From Paenibacillus terrae (lineage in GTDB: Bacteria > Bacillota > Bacilli > Paenibacillales > Paenibacillaceae): a DNA stretch of 43,115 nucleotides. The notes under the pieces were generated by a model. The model did no database searches. It saw nothing but the letters and a program-made list of their open reading frames with translations, and was not told the origin of the DNA. Position 1 is the first letter of the stretch. Each line of letters begins with the position of its first letter. Of this stretch, positions 17,464-25,649 are shown in pieces. The position numbers and the translations under genes were made by a program. Where the stretch lies: NCBI RefSeq assembly GCF_005217525.1, contig NZ_PNXQ01000002.1, positions 2,586-45,700 of the forward strand. Direction: 5' to 3'.

Positions 17464-18054
17464 TCAATATCTGAAACGGTAGCCCTCTGGAAATTCTTGC
17501 GAATCTGCTCTTAAACCAAACCCGCAAGACGCAGCATGGGCTATGTGTGCAGCCATCGTCATGACGAGATGTAGTGATGTCATTTGCAATGTCCAGTAGG
17601 GTTTGGGACTACGCTCATTCACAATAGCTGCGACGCTGTAATCTCCGACAGACGGCAGCGCCAGTCCGACCGAACGCGCCGGAGTTAACGGCTCACGGGC
17701 AACCAGAAACATCCCCGCCGCTCCTTGCTGTCCCAGACAAGCGTCGATGGCAATCACATGATGGTCCTGGGGAATACGCTCCAAATACGAAACCAGATGA
17801 TCCGCGTCGCACGGCTCAGTCATTGTGCCGATCACGTGCGGAAAGCCCTGTCCCATAAGCATGGTGCCGACCAGCGGTCCCAGTGAATCGCCTGACGAAC
17901 GATCCGTGCCGATACAAACAAAGGTCAGCTTATTCATCTCATGCTGAGAATGAATTTCCCGAAAAAACGGTACGAGCCCTTCACGATCTGTTTTTTCCGC
18001 ACTACTGTCTATAGGAGAGCGTCTGGATACAGAAGCCCGATTATACAAAGACAC
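17464..18054 (-). CDS. yyaC: Sporulation protein YyaC, GPR-like fold
   Basis: A 196-aa protein with the YyaC-type core LTFVCIGTDRSSGDSLGPLVG, VIAIDACLGQ, PARSVGLALPSVGDYSV and SLHLVMTMAAHIA. YyaC proteins are related to the germination protease GPR and hydrogenase maturation proteases and are conserved in spore formers; a target is not known here. The open frame extends to 18141, but GGAGG followed by 10 nt leads to a GTG at 18054. That start removes about 29 residues without family character. It is divergent from the DUF1128 gene. Confidence 0.85.
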   Translation of the reverse strand: MSLYNRASVSRRSPIDSSAEKTDREGLVPFFREIHSQHEMNKLTFVCIGTDRSSGDSLGPLVGTMLMGQGFPHVIGTMTEPCDADHLVSYLERIPQDHHVIAIDACLGQQGAAGMFLVAREPLTPARSVGLALPSVGDYSVAAIVNERSPKPYWTLQMTSLHLVMTMAAHIAHAASCGFGLRADSQEFPEGYRFRY

Positions 18055-18174
18055 CTTCGTCCATCCTCCTTGATCCGGCCATTGACCGATAATCTGACTT
18101 TCAGTACATTCTACAATAAAAACATGATACAATACAGGCAACTTCCCCTGATATGAAAGGATGGAACATTAACG

Positions 18175-18402
18175 ATGGATTTGTCTGTACCGTCTCATGC
18201 CAACATTGAACATATGATTGAAGGCATCAAAACCAAGCTTCGTATGGCGAGTGGCGCTGCTATGCAGTCCTCCGCTTTCTCTCTGGAGCAATACGAGGAT
18301 CTCCGTGATGTCTATGATATGGTGATAAACAAGCCTAATCTGAGTATTTCAGAAGTCGAGGCCATCGTCTCCGAGCTGGGAAGATTACGTAATCCCTCCT
18401 AA
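18175..18402 (+). CDS. DUF1128 family protein (YfkK-like)
   Basis: A 75-aa helical protein. The pattern NIEHMIEGIKTKL, then LEQYEDLRDVYDMV and SISEVEAIVSELGRLR, matches the DUF1128 family (B. subtilis YfkK). The function is unknown. AAAGGATGG lies before the ATG. The gene stands alone and is followed by a terminator. Confidence 0.85.
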   Translation: MDLSVPSHANIEHMIEGIKTKLRMASGAAMQSSAFSLEQYEDLRDVYDMVINKPNLSISEVEAIVSELGRLRNPS

Positions 18403-18486
18403 TCAGAAGACAGATGCACGCCGTTTAGCATACTTGCAGCCTATCATCTTGGGTGACACTGTTCATGGTAGCGGCCTGTGCCCGTA

Positions 18487-18548
18487 AATAAAGCTCGTAT
18501 CTCCGTTCGCATCAACAGACGCGCAACGGGATAGGAGCTTTATTTTTT
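18487..18548 (+). terminator. Intrinsic terminator of the DUF1128 gene
   Basis: AATAAAGCTC pairs with GAGCTTTATT, the stem continues through TATC/GATA and CCGTT/AACGG, and a U run follows directly. Confidence 0.85.
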
Positions 18549-18549
18549 A

Positions 18550-18858
18550 TCATTCTCTTCTGGATTTTCTTCGCGGATGTCTTTCCTCCTTCCTTGCGTA
18601 CTTGGCGCGCTTTTGATTCTCCCGATTGGGCTAAGCCTTATCTATCTGGGGGTTCACTGTCCAACCGACATCGCGGGCGGTTATATTGCCTGAATCATTT
18701 GGCTCGTGTTAACCGTTCCTGTTATCTATAGGCGACCACGGCTGCGGGGTCCTCTGCCTATTTCTGCCCCCTCCCGTAAGCGGTTCGAGGCGCTTTCTTG
18801 TTTCACACGGAGTCACGGCGTTTATATACGAAGTAAGCGAGACAATACAGCACTCTAA
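18550..18858 (+). pseudogene. Decayed PAP2-family phosphatase (C-terminal remnant)
   Basis: There is no normal gene at 18403-18938. The plus-strand frame from 18550 reads SFSSGFSSRMSF, then about 20 residues later GLSLIYLGVHCPTDIAGG. These match PAP2 phosphatase motif 2 (SFPSGHS) and motif 3 (SRxYLGVHxPTDxxGG). The key residues are changed: the motif-2 proline and histidine became Ser and Phe, and the motif-3 arginine became Leu. A TGA at 18691 interrupts the frame exactly where the next transmembrane segment (IIWLVLTVPVIYRR) continues, up to a TAA at 18856. The two motifs are too close, suggesting an internal deletion of about 20 residues, and the N-terminal half with motif 1 is gone. Confidence 0.6.
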
Positions 18859-18938
18859 ACTCACCACTCACAAAAAAGCGTTATGATTCTGTTAAACAGA
18901 CGTTTCTGCTAAACTAAAGGATAAAGGAGGCGATCCTT

Positions 18939-19196
18939 GTGTGGGGAATAGTATTAAGTATTGTAATGGCTATTATTATCGGATTGATTGGCGACGCGCT
19001 CGCTGGCCATGAAATGCCCGGTGGCATTGCAGGCTCTATGATCGCCGGATTTGTAGGAGCTTGGCTCGGTGTCACGCTGTTGGGAAACTGGGGTCCGGTC
19101 ATCGGTGATTTTGCAGTCATTCCCGCCATACTCGGAACCGCATTATTTGTGTTCCTGCTCGGACTTGTGTCCAGGCTTTTAAGAAGGGCTACCTAA
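18939..19196 (+). CDS. GlsB/YeaQ/YmgE-type small membrane protein
   Basis: An 85-aa protein with three hydrophobic segments (about 2-20, 27-48 and 57-80). The motifs GLIGDALAG, MPGGIAGSMIAGFVGAWLG and FAVIPAILGTALFVFLLGL belong to the transglycosylase-associated/GlsB family, often stress induced and found near Asp23 or sigma-B genes. The exact function is unknown. The start is GTG with AAAGGAGG 8 nt upstream. It is followed by two other small envelope genes on the same strand. No good SigB promoter was found upstream. Confidence 0.85.
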   Translation: MWGIVLSIVMAIIIGLIGDALAGHEMPGGIAGSMIAGFVGAWLGVTLLGNWGPVIGDFAVIPAILGTALFVFLLGLVSRLLRRAT

Positions 19197-19237
19197 CATT
19201 TATATATTTTTTTATTCTATACGAGGAGTGATATGAC

Positions 19238-19642
19238 ATGAGTAACATTGATAATCAAAATACAGTAGGTAATACTTCAAGCTTTGCAAAAGGTTTATTT
19301 ATCGGAGGTTTGATTGGTGCTGCGGCAGCCCTGCTGTTCGCTCCTAAACCGGGTCGAGATTTGCGCAGCGATTTGTCTGATAAAATTACAGTGGTTGCCG
19401 ATAAAACAAAAGACGTTGCAACCGTAGTCAGCAGCAAAGCAACGGATCTGGCTAAAACGGTTTCCACTAAAACAGAAGATGTAGCTAAAACCGTATCCGA
19501 TAGCAAAGACATTATTTTATCCAGCGTTGCCAGAGCCTCTGCCGATGTTGCTGATGAAGCAGTCAAGGCTGATCAAGAAATTAAGGATGCAGCGGCCCAA
19601 GCTGCCAAGGAAACGCAAAAACAATTAAACACTACTTCCTAA
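19238..19642 (+). CDS. YtxH domain-containing general stress protein
   Basis: A 134-aa protein. One N-terminal membrane segment (about 18-36) ends in LLFAPKPGRDLRSDLSDKI, the YtxH signature. A long amphipathic Ala/Thr/Lys-rich helix follows (about 45-130), with repeated KTKDVA / KATDLAKTV / KTEDVAKTV units that recall LEA-type stress proteins. YtxH homologues belong to the SigB regulon in B. subtilis; control here was not visible. GAGGAGTG precedes the ATG by about 9 nt. A terminator follows. Confidence 0.85.
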   Translation: MSNIDNQNTVGNTSSFAKGLFIGGLIGAAAALLFAPKPGRDLRSDLSDKITVVADKTKDVATVVSSKATDLAKTVSTKTEDVAKTVSDSKDIILSSVARASADVADEAVKADQEIKDAAAQAAKETQKQLNTTS

Positions 19643-19687
19643 TGACAGGGAATTCTATGTACAACAAGAATAGACCTTAAAACACTA

Positions 19688-19720
19688 AACAGCCAGCATG
19701 CACGAAGCTGGCTGTTTTTT
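19688..19720 (+). terminator. Intrinsic terminator of the ytxH-type gene
   Basis: AACAGCCAGC pairs with GCTGGCTGTT around a 9-nt loop, followed by six U. Confidence 0.9.
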
Positions 19721-19739
19721 AGATGACAGAAAGGCAGGG

Positions 19740-20153
19740 ATGACGATGAGCAAGCCAAACTCGTATGGAGATGATCTTAGCGTAAACAACAAACGGACCT
19801 TTCATCCCCGACAGGGTCAGGATCAAACCAGGGATTTTGATGTGAATGAGCACCCTTTTGAGCTGCGTCATGAGGTGAAGCGGCTTAATAAGCGCTTAGA
19901 TCAAATAGCCGACATGCTGGAAAGAGTAGAATTTCGCGATGTATTGGAAACGTATTCCAATCCTAAAAAAAGGATCATCAGCAACCTGACCGCAGGCATT
20001 GCAAGGGGTCTTGGCCTTACGCTGGGTACGGTCGTCATACTCGCCCTGCTCGCTTGGCTGCTCAGCTTCCTTGTACAACTGAATCTTCCGATCATCGGAG
20101 ATTTTATTGCCGAGCTGCTGGGCTATATTAAAATGAGCCAAGGTGGAAATTAG
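19740..20153 (+). CDS. DUF5665-like membrane protein
   Basis: A 137-aa protein. A polar N-terminus is followed by a short coiled-coil-like stretch (LRHEVKRLNKRLDQIADMLER, about residues 43-63) and then RDVLETYSNPKKRIISNLTAGIARGLGLTLG. One long membrane region ends in LPIIGDFIAELLGYI. The pattern matches the DUF5665 family (moderate certainty). The frame opens at 19698, but that part is the preceding terminator. ATG at 19740 with AAAGGCAGGG upstream is preferred, with ATG at 19746 as alternative. The function is unknown. Confidence 0.75.
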   Translation: MTMSKPNSYGDDLSVNNKRTFHPRQGQDQTRDFDVNEHPFELRHEVKRLNKRLDQIADMLERVEFRDVLETYSNPKKRIISNLTAGIARGLGLTLGTVVILALLAWLLSFLVQLNLPIIGDFIAELLGYIKMSQGGN

Positions 20154-20158
20154 ACGGC

Positions 20159-20220
20159 AAACGATCCATAGTAACCAGAGGTTCGTGTGTACACGTAGCC
20201 CATTACCATGGATCGTTTTT
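20159..20220 (+). terminator. Terminator after the DUF5665-like gene
   Basis: AAACGATCCAT pairs with ATGGATCGTTT, with further GTAA/TTAC pairs and an inner CGTGTGTACACG palindrome; a U run follows on the plus strand. It may also slow minus-strand transcription from corA, though without a U run there. Confidence 0.75.
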
Positions 20221-20244
20221 ATCTGTACATTTGGGATGACTCAG

Positions 20245-21213
20245 CTAAAGTTTGTGGCGCTTGTTCGTTTTCAGCAAATCTCCTGTCCATCCCTTCATCA
20301 TCAGCCAGCCGTACATACCCACCATACTTAACAGGGTCGCCGCAATCACGGCGGTAAAGCCCCAGCCTGTTTTGATCCAGGGCAGATTCTCGAAGTTCAT
20401 GCCCCAAATGGCGCCCACTACGGTTGCAGGCGTAAATACGGCTGTTACAATGGTGAGTGTCTTCGTAATCTCATTTCCCCTAAATGCAGAAATGGCATCG
20501 TCAATGGAGATCAACGTGTCAATTTCCTTTTCATAATGCCGGAACAGCCCTTCCATTCGATTGACACGGTGAAGCAACTGCTTAAAAAAGCGATTTTCCT
20601 CCAGCTCATCCAGATACGCTTCCCGGGAAGCCGTTACCAGTTCTGAAAATGGAATGAACATATTACTCCAATACAACAGCTCAAAACGCGCATTCAATAT
20701 GGAGTCCATTAGCGTACGGGCATTTCTTTTCTCCATAGTCTCTTCCAGTTTTCTCAGGTTAATCTCGAATTTGTCCATCCCCGTATGAAAATAATGAAGA
20801 ACGGCCCTTGCCAGTACAAACATGCCATCAGCTGCACTTTCACATCGGTCGAGCATTTTTTGACGTTCGGCCGTGTGCATGATTTCGCGGGTATTTTGAT
20901 CCAGGTTTAAGGTTACTAATTTCTGGCCCACGACCAGGAAATAGAACTTGTTACCATCGCGTTGGCTGTCGATTTCCTCCTGAATGGAATAGATCAGCGA
21001 TCCGCATATCAAGGGTTGAACGCCATCCAGAAAGCGCACAGAAATAAAACTGGATGGGATGTCCTCTACCTTGTCCAGCCATTCCCGGGCCTCCGAAAGT
21101 TTCTCTTTCAGCTCTTGTATAATGGGGTCCTGCCAGTCTGTAGCGCCAATATCCCACCATTCCCACCCTCCGCGAAAGGAGGAAATCTGTTCAAATGCTG
21201 CCGTAGATTTCAA
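20245..21213 (-). CDS. corA: CorA family magnesium/divalent cation channel
   Basis: A 322-aa protein of CorA length. The large cytoplasmic N-terminal domain (about 1-255) is alpha/beta and then helical. Two C-terminal membrane helices follow, and the first ends in the selectivity motif GMN (within IWGMNFENLPW). The C-terminal tail is basic (TNKRHKL), as in CorA. The frame opens further upstream at a GTG (21249), but that GTG lies in the stem of the sigB terminator. AAAAGGAGGGGAGG precedes the TTG at 21213, which is taken as the start. It is transcribed alone between two terminators. Confidence 0.92.
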   Translation of the reverse strand: MKSTAAFEQISSFRGGWEWWDIGATDWQDPIIQELKEKLSEAREWLDKVEDIPSSFISVRFLDGVQPLICGSLIYSIQEEIDSQRDGNKFYFLVVGQKLVTLNLDQNTREIMHTAERQKMLDRCESAADGMFVLARAVLHYFHTGMDKFEINLRKLEETMEKRNARTLMDSILNARFELLYWSNMFIPFSELVTASREAYLDELEENRFFKQLLHRVNRMEGLFRHYEKEIDTLISIDDAISAFRGNEITKTLTIVTAVFTPATVVGAIWGMNFENLPWIKTGWGFTAVIAATLLSMVGMYGWLMMKGWTGDLLKTNKRHKL

Positions 21214-21237
21214 CCTTCCTCCCCTCCTTTTCCGCTT

Positions 21238-21274
21238 AAAAAAGGACACGCTTCCCTTATGGAATGGCGTGTCC
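21238..21274 (-). terminator. Intrinsic terminator of the sigB operon
   Basis: Minus strand: GGACACGC and GCGTGTCC (8 bp, perfect) enclose a 15-nt loop and are followed by six U. It lies 46 nt past the sigB stop. Confidence 0.9.
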
Positions 21275-21320
21275 TATTATGTGACGTCCAGTAATCGAAA
21301 CCATGAAGTTCTTCTTCCTC

Positions 21321-22094
21321 TCATGAGATAGAAGAATTAGACATGATTTGCTTCAGCTTCTCGGTCGCCCGCTTCTGGATGCGGGATACGCTCATCTGCG
21401 ATACGCCCAAGGTCTGCGCAATCGAACGTTGAGATTGACCATCCTGAAATGCCAGAAGGAGCACCTTCTGTTCCTGCTCTTTCAGCTGGCTTAAGGCTTG
21501 CTGCAGATCCATTCGTTTTTCCACAGTGTCGTAGTCGTTGGCATCCGAACTGATAAGCTCGCCTAACGTAGCCGCACTCTCCTCCTGGGATAAAGGGGAG
21601 TCTAGTGACACATAATGGTAGCACTCACGGCCTGCGAGCACTTCGATCGTTTCCTCTACGGTAAGGTCCAAATACTCCGCAATCTCGTTCACATTCGGCG
21701 AACGTTCCAGCTTAACGGTCAGTTCGTCGATGGCATGCTGAACGAGCGCACCCTTTTCCTTGATGCGGCGTGGAACCTGAATGTACCAGGATTTGTCGCG
21801 CAAATAATTTTTCATATGTCCCAGCATACTTTTCATAGCATACGGTTCAAAGGGGATACCCAAGCTGATATCGTATTGCTGAAGCAGACGTATCAATGCC
21901 ATCTGACCGGTTTGATATAAATCCTCGTATAAGTCCGGACGGTTACGGGAGATTTTCCCGGCAGCCATCTTGACCATCGGCTCATACTTGCGGATCAGTA
22001 CGGTAGCAATCTCGTTATCTTTGGTTTGCTGGTACTCCCAGATTAGACCAACGGCTTCATCCATCGACTCCGGGGGAGTTACCTTTTCATTCAT
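21321..22094 (-). CDS. sigB: RNA polymerase sigma factor SigB (general stress)
   Basis: A 257-aa sigma-70 factor of the SigB/SigF group. Region 2 reads DLYEDLYQTGQMALIRLLQQYDISLGIPFEPYA and region 2.4 HMKNYLRDKSWYIQVPRR. Region 3 (about 120-165) and region 4 with the helix-turn-helix QRSIAQTLGVSQMSVSRIQKRA are complete. The start overlaps the rsbW stop by 4 nt (ATGA), so translation is coupled. Position after rsbV-rsbW identifies it as SigB rather than SigF. It should direct the general stress regulon; candidate target promoters lie nearby. It is the last gene before a strong terminator, and there is no rsbX. Confidence 0.93.
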   Translation of the reverse strand: MNEKVTPPESMDEAVGLIWEYQQTKDNEIATVLIRKYEPMVKMAAGKISRNRPDLYEDLYQTGQMALIRLLQQYDISLGIPFEPYAMKSMLGHMKNYLRDKSWYIQVPRRIKEKGALVQHAIDELTVKLERSPNVNEIAEYLDLTVEETIEVLAGRECYHYVSLDSPLSQEESAATLGELISSDANDYDTVEKRMDLQQALSQLKEQEQKVLLLAFQDGQSQRSIAQTLGVSQMSVSRIQKRATEKLKQIMSNSSIS

Positions 22095-22543
22095 ACTTTT
22101 TCCTCGCTTCTGACCAGACGCTTTACAAGCACGACTTCAGTGCCTTTTCCAGTCTCATTCAAGATATGGACATCGTCCATAAGCGCCTGCATGAGATAGA
22201 AGCCCAGTCCGCCTACCTGTGCATCATTCAGCTCTTTGTCATGCAAGGATGCAAGTCGGGACGGGTTCTCCATTCGTTCAAAGCTCTCCCCTTCATCTTT
22301 GACACGGATGGACAACGAAGCTTCGTCAAATTCGAATGTTACTTCCACCACTCCGCCTTCATGACCGTAAGCATAAAGGACAGAGTTATTACAGGCTTCA
22401 GATACAGCCACTTTCATGTCTTCTATATCCTCGTAAGAGAATCCCATTTTCACGGCAATTCCGTACAAATTTAATCTTACAATATCGACAAAGTCAGCAG
22501 TTGCCGGCAAGTTAAGAACTACTTTTTGAATTTGAGCGTTCAT
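22091..22543 (-). CDS. rsbW: Anti-sigma-B factor and serine kinase RsbW
   Basis: A 150-aa GHKL-type kinase. The N box (VAVSEACNNSVLYAYGHEG), G1 box (VKDEGESFE) and G2 box (QVGGLGFYLMQALMD) are intact. RsbW binds SigB to keep it inactive, or binds and phosphorylates RsbV. It overlaps sigB by 4 nt and follows rsbV after 18 nt, with GGAAAGGAAAG before the ATG. The gene order rsbV-rsbW-sigB is the standard partner-switching module. Confidence 0.94.
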   Translation of the reverse strand: MNAQIQKVVLNLPATADFVDIVRLNLYGIAVKMGFSYEDIEDMKVAVSEACNNSVLYAYGHEGGVVEVTFEFDEASLSIRVKDEGESFERMENPSRLASLHDKELNDAQVGGLGFYLMQALMDDVHILNETGKGTEVVLVKRLVRSEEKV

Positions 22544-22561
22544 TTCTTTTTCTTTCCTTTC

Positions 22562-22900
22562 CTATTGGGAATTCTCCTGGGGGACAAAGAATTTGGCAAT
22601 ACCGGTCACATCGAACAGTTTTTGAATTTGAGGGGGTACCTCCTGAACGGCAAACCGGGACTCCATCCCATGCCTTGCCTTCAAAATAGATAACAAAATA
22701 CCGATACCTGTACTGTCAATGTATTTAAGTTCTTTTAAGTTAATAATCAAGTCTTGGGCGGATTCCCCCACCAAAGGCTCCATCACCAGACGAAAATCAG
22801 GTGCCACCGAAAGATCCAGCTCTCCGCTAAGGTAAACGGTGTTTACTCCATCACTTGTTTCTGTAATCGCATTGAATTTCTCATTTTTATTAGTATTCAT
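22562..22900 (-). CDS. rsbV: Anti-anti-sigma factor RsbV
   Basis: A 112-aa STAS-domain protein. The phosphorylation loop LKYIDSTGIGILLSILKA is intact, with Ser63 corresponding to Ser56 of B. subtilis RsbV. Unphosphorylated RsbV captures RsbW and frees SigB; RsbW phosphorylates it and a PP2C phosphatase (here probably the 29332-30513 product) removes the phosphate. GGGAGAGTAGG precedes the ATG. A SigB-like promoter lies 37 nt upstream, so autoregulation is likely. Confidence 0.94.
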   Translation of the reverse strand: MNTNKNEKFNAITETSDGVNTVYLSGELDLSVAPDFRLVMEPLVGESAQDLIINLKELKYIDSTGIGILLSILKARHGMESRFAVQEVPPQIQKLFDVTGIAKFFVPQENSQ

Positions 22901-22936
22901 AGGCCTACTCTCCCGAAAAAAGATTTCCTTACTTAC

Positions 22937-22962
22937 TAACCCATTATACGATCGCTTGAATC
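22937..22962 (-). promoter_or_regulatory. Candidate SigB-type promoter of rsbV-rsbW-sigB
   Basis: Minus strand: -35 GATTCA (22957-22962), 14-nt spacer, -10 GGGTTA (22937-22942), against the SigB pattern GTTTAA-N12-14-GGGTAT. The known family rule is that rsbV-rsbW-sigB is autoregulated by SigB. A TATAAT hexamer inside the spacer has no good -35 partner. Confidence 0.5.
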
Positions 22963-23012
22963 ACCATATGATGCTTTCTGCACCTTCCAAATGTCACCAT
23001 CTACGCATCAGG

Positions 23013-24683
23013 CTACGCCTCATGAATTTGATCTTTGCCTGGTTGCATTGGAAAATGATCCGGAGAATGCCGCAGTAGAGCCTGTTTTACACTGCTGATT
23101 TTCACAGGCTTGCTGATATAATCGTTCATTCCGGCTTCAATACATCGGGGCTGAATACCATCCATCACATTCGCTGTCATGGCGATAATAGCAGGCTGTG
23201 ACCTTCCCGCCAATTGTTCACGCACCTTGCCCGTACACTCTAATCCGTCCATCACAGGCATTTGCAGGTCCATGAAGATATAGTCATAATCCTGATTAGC
23301 CATGACCATATCAAGCGCCTGCTGCCCGTCTGCTGCCACATCCGCAGCCAAACCGAGCTTATCCAGTATATTGACCATCAGCTTCTGGTTGATTGGATGG
23401 TCATCTACGACCAATACGGGTTTACGGCTTAAGGAGTTCTGATGGGGAATTTCCCATTCGTAACTGGACTCTCCCTCCAGTTCATTGTCCTGAGCACAGC
23501 CAAGCTTCGTTGTAAAATGGAATGTTACCCCCTGCTCTCCACTTGGATCCACACCGATATCGCCGCCCATCATGTTCACCAATGTTTTGCAAATAGCGAG
23601 TCCCAAACCAGTTCCACCATACTTGCGCGTCATCGAGGAATCAAGCTGGGAAAAGGGCTGAAACAGCCTTCCAACCTTGGCTGGCTCAATACCAATGCCT
23701 GTATCCTTCACGGAAAATTCGACAGTAAGTCCTTCGGCGCTATGCTCTTTGACCGATGCGAAGACGTATACACCACCACGATCTGTAAATTTGACGGCAT
23801 TGGATACCAGATTAATGAGAACCTGACGCAGTCTTCCCATATCACCGTATAATACTGGAGGTAGCTGTTCATCCAGAAAATAATCCATCTCCAGATTCTT
23901 TCGATTTACTTCCACCGTAAACAGGCTGAAAACTTCCTTGATACAGGAAACCAGATCGAACGGATATTCCTCTACCTCCATTTTGCCTGACTCCAGCTTG
24001 GTAAAGTCCAAAATATCATTAATGACCGCTACGAGCGCATCTGCACTGCGGCGGATGATATCGGCATACTCCTGCTGATCGCTGTGCAGCTCTGTTTCCA
24101 TCAACAGGTCAATCATGCCAATCACACCGTTCATAGGAGTCCGAATTTCATGGCTCATCATAGCCAGGAACTCCGTCTTGGCATTAGCCGCGATTTCGGC
24201 TGCCTCCTTGGCGGCAATCAGTTCGCTATTCATCTTCTCCAGCTCATGTGTCTTCTGATGAAGCAGCATGGACTGTGTTTTCAGGCGTTTGTTGGTCAGA
24301 TACATCTGCACAAAGCCTTCAATTTTGGACTTGAGAATTTGAGGGATGAATGGCTTCACCATATAATCAATACCACCCGCTGAATAACCGGCAAACAAAT
24401 GCTCCGCTTCTTTACTGTTAGCGGAAATGAAGATAATCGGAATATCTTTCGTTTTCTCTCTGGCCTTAATCAGCTTTGCGGTCTCAATTCCATCCATACC
24501 CGGCATTTGTACATCGAGGACTACCAGTGCGAATTCATCTTTTAACAGACATCGCAGCGCTTCTTCCCCAGACGTAGCCTTTACCAAATTATATTGTTCA
24601 CTCTCCAGCACCGCTTCAAGAGCGAGCAGGTTCTCAGGTCTGTCATCTACCAGCAGTATATGAATCGGTTCATGAAGCCCCAT
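23013..24683 (-). CDS. Hybrid histidine kinase, REC-HisKA-HATPase-REC
   Basis: A 556-aa soluble protein without membrane segments. A receiver domain (1-125, phospho-acceptor Asp57, conserved Lys110) is followed by a coiled coil (130-170) and HisKA with phospho-His178 in [12 protein letters not shown]. HATPase_c follows (about 275-395, with DTGIGI and GGTGLGL), then a second receiver (about 421-540, Asp472, Lys in YISKP). It can thus receive, make and pass on phosphate. It lies between the CheR-type gene and rsbV; AGGAGG is 5 nt before the ATG. In B. cereus the SigB cluster has one hybrid kinase, so this second one is an addition. Its partner is not known; the REC-PP2C protein or the large kinase are candidates. 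Confidence 0.9.
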   Translation of the reverse strand: MGLHEPIHILLVDDRPENLLALEAVLESEQYNLVKATSGEEALRCLLKDEFALVVLDVQMPGMDGIETAKLIKAREKTKDIPIIFISANSKEAEHLFAGYSAGGIDYMVKPFIPQILKSKIEGFVQMYLTNKRLKTQSMLLHQKTHELEKMNSELIAAKEAAEIAANAKTEFLAMMSHEIRTPMNGVIGMIDLLMETELHSDQQEYADIIRRSADALVAVINDILDFTKLESGKMEVEEYPFDLVSCIKEVFSLFTVEVNRKNLEMDYFLDEQLPPVLYGDMGRLRQVLINLVSNAVKFTDRGGVYVFASVKEHSAEGLTVEFSVKDTGIGIEPAKVGRLFQPFSQLDSSMTRKYGGTGLGLAICKTLVNMMGGDIGVDPSGEQGVTFHFTTKLGCAQDNELEGESSYEWEIPHQNSLSRKPVLVVDDHPINQKLMVNILDKLGLAADVAADGQQALDMVMANQDYDYIFMDLQMPVMDGLECTGKVREQLAGRSQPAIIAMTANVMDGIQPRCIEAGMNDYISKPVKISSVKQALLRHSPDHFPMQPGKDQIHEA

Positions 24684-24702
24684 GGAATCCTCCTAAGCAT
24701 CT

Positions 24703-25572
24703 CTATTTAATCTTCCGGTATATTTTTTCTATCCGGTCCAGCGGCTCGTAGGAATCACTATAATCGGTAAAATGTATGGATTCCTTGGCCCCCAGCACCA
24801 ACACGCCAAAATAACTCAAGCTATCATAAAACAACCCATGTACATGGTTGCGAAGTTCATCGTTAAAATAAATCATGACATTCCGGCAAAAAATAACGTT
24901 GAACTCGTTAAAGGACCGGTCTGTCGCCAAGTTGTGCTCCGCAAAAATAATGTTTTTACGTAAAAAAGGATGAAGCATGACTGAATCATACTTGGCTGTA
25001 TAATATTCGGAGAACGATTGCGTGCCTCCTGACTCCAAATAATTTTTGGTATACAGCTTCATTCGATCAATTCCGTATACGCCTTCCTTCGCCTGCTGTA
25101 AAGACAGGTTATTCATATCCGTCGCATAAATACGGGCTTTATCATATAAGCCTTCTTCATGCAGCATGATCGCCATCGAGTATACTTCCTCACCTGTCGA
25201 GCAACCTGCATGCCATATTCGAATGTACGGATATGTCCGTAAAATCGGTATTATTTTCTGCCTGAAATTTAAAAACAGCTCTGGATCGCGGAACATCTCG
25301 GTTACTGGAATCGAAAGGCTTTGTACCAGTCTGTCGAAGGCACTGCGATCATGCAGCACCTTCTCCTGAAGCCCTGATATCGTGCTAACCTTCTCGGACT
25401 GTGCATGATAATAAATACGCCGCTTGATCGAAGGCAGAGCATAGTTACGAAAATCGTAGCCGTACAGCCGATGAATTCCTTCCAGCAACAGCTCTATTTC
25501 AATCATTTCCCGCTCAGCTTCATTCGATTTCAGTTCAATAGCAGCATTATCCGCCGCATCCTTTGATGTCAT
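24703..25572 (-). CDS. rsbM: CheR-type protein glutamate methyltransferase (RsbM-like)
   Basis: A 289-aa SAM-dependent methyltransferase of the CheR family. A helical N-terminal CheR_N domain (YGYDFRNYALPSIKRRI) is followed by the catalytic domain with the SAM motif IRIWHAGCSTGEEVYS, then IYATDMNNLSLQQAKEGVY and VIFCRNVMIYF. No chemoreceptor or CheB gene is nearby. Its position between two hybrid kinases fits RsbM of B. cereus, a CheR homologue that methylates the kinase RsbK and so dampens SigB; the symbol is assigned from context. The frame opens at 25614, but GGAG 7 nt before the ATG at 25572 decides the start. Confidence 0.85.
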   Translation of the reverse strand: MTSKDAADNAAIELKSNEAEREMIEIELLLEGIHRLYGYDFRNYALPSIKRRIYYHAQSEKVSTISGLQEKVLHDRSAFDRLVQSLSIPVTEMFRDPELFLNFRQKIIPILRTYPYIRIWHAGCSTGEEVYSMAIMLHEEGLYDKARIYATDMNNLSLQQAKEGVYGIDRMKLYTKNYLESGGTQSFSEYYTAKYDSVMLHPFLRKNIIFAEHNLATDRSFNEFNVIFCRNVMIYFNDELRNHVHGLFYDSLSYFGVLVLGAKESIHFTDYSDSYEPLDRIEKIYRKIK

Positions 25573-25649
25573 AATCTCTCTCCAATTCCTGAGGTTTTGC
25601 CAGTACCGCCCCAATTCCTGTGTTGATTTATATTACCCATTTTTTCAAG

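Noticed and set aside
18858..19740. SigB promoters for the GlsB-, YtxH- and DUF5665-type genes
   Set aside because: These families are often SigB targets, but no GTTT-N12-15-GGG pair was found upstream of any of them; GTTTCT at about 18902 has no matching -10.
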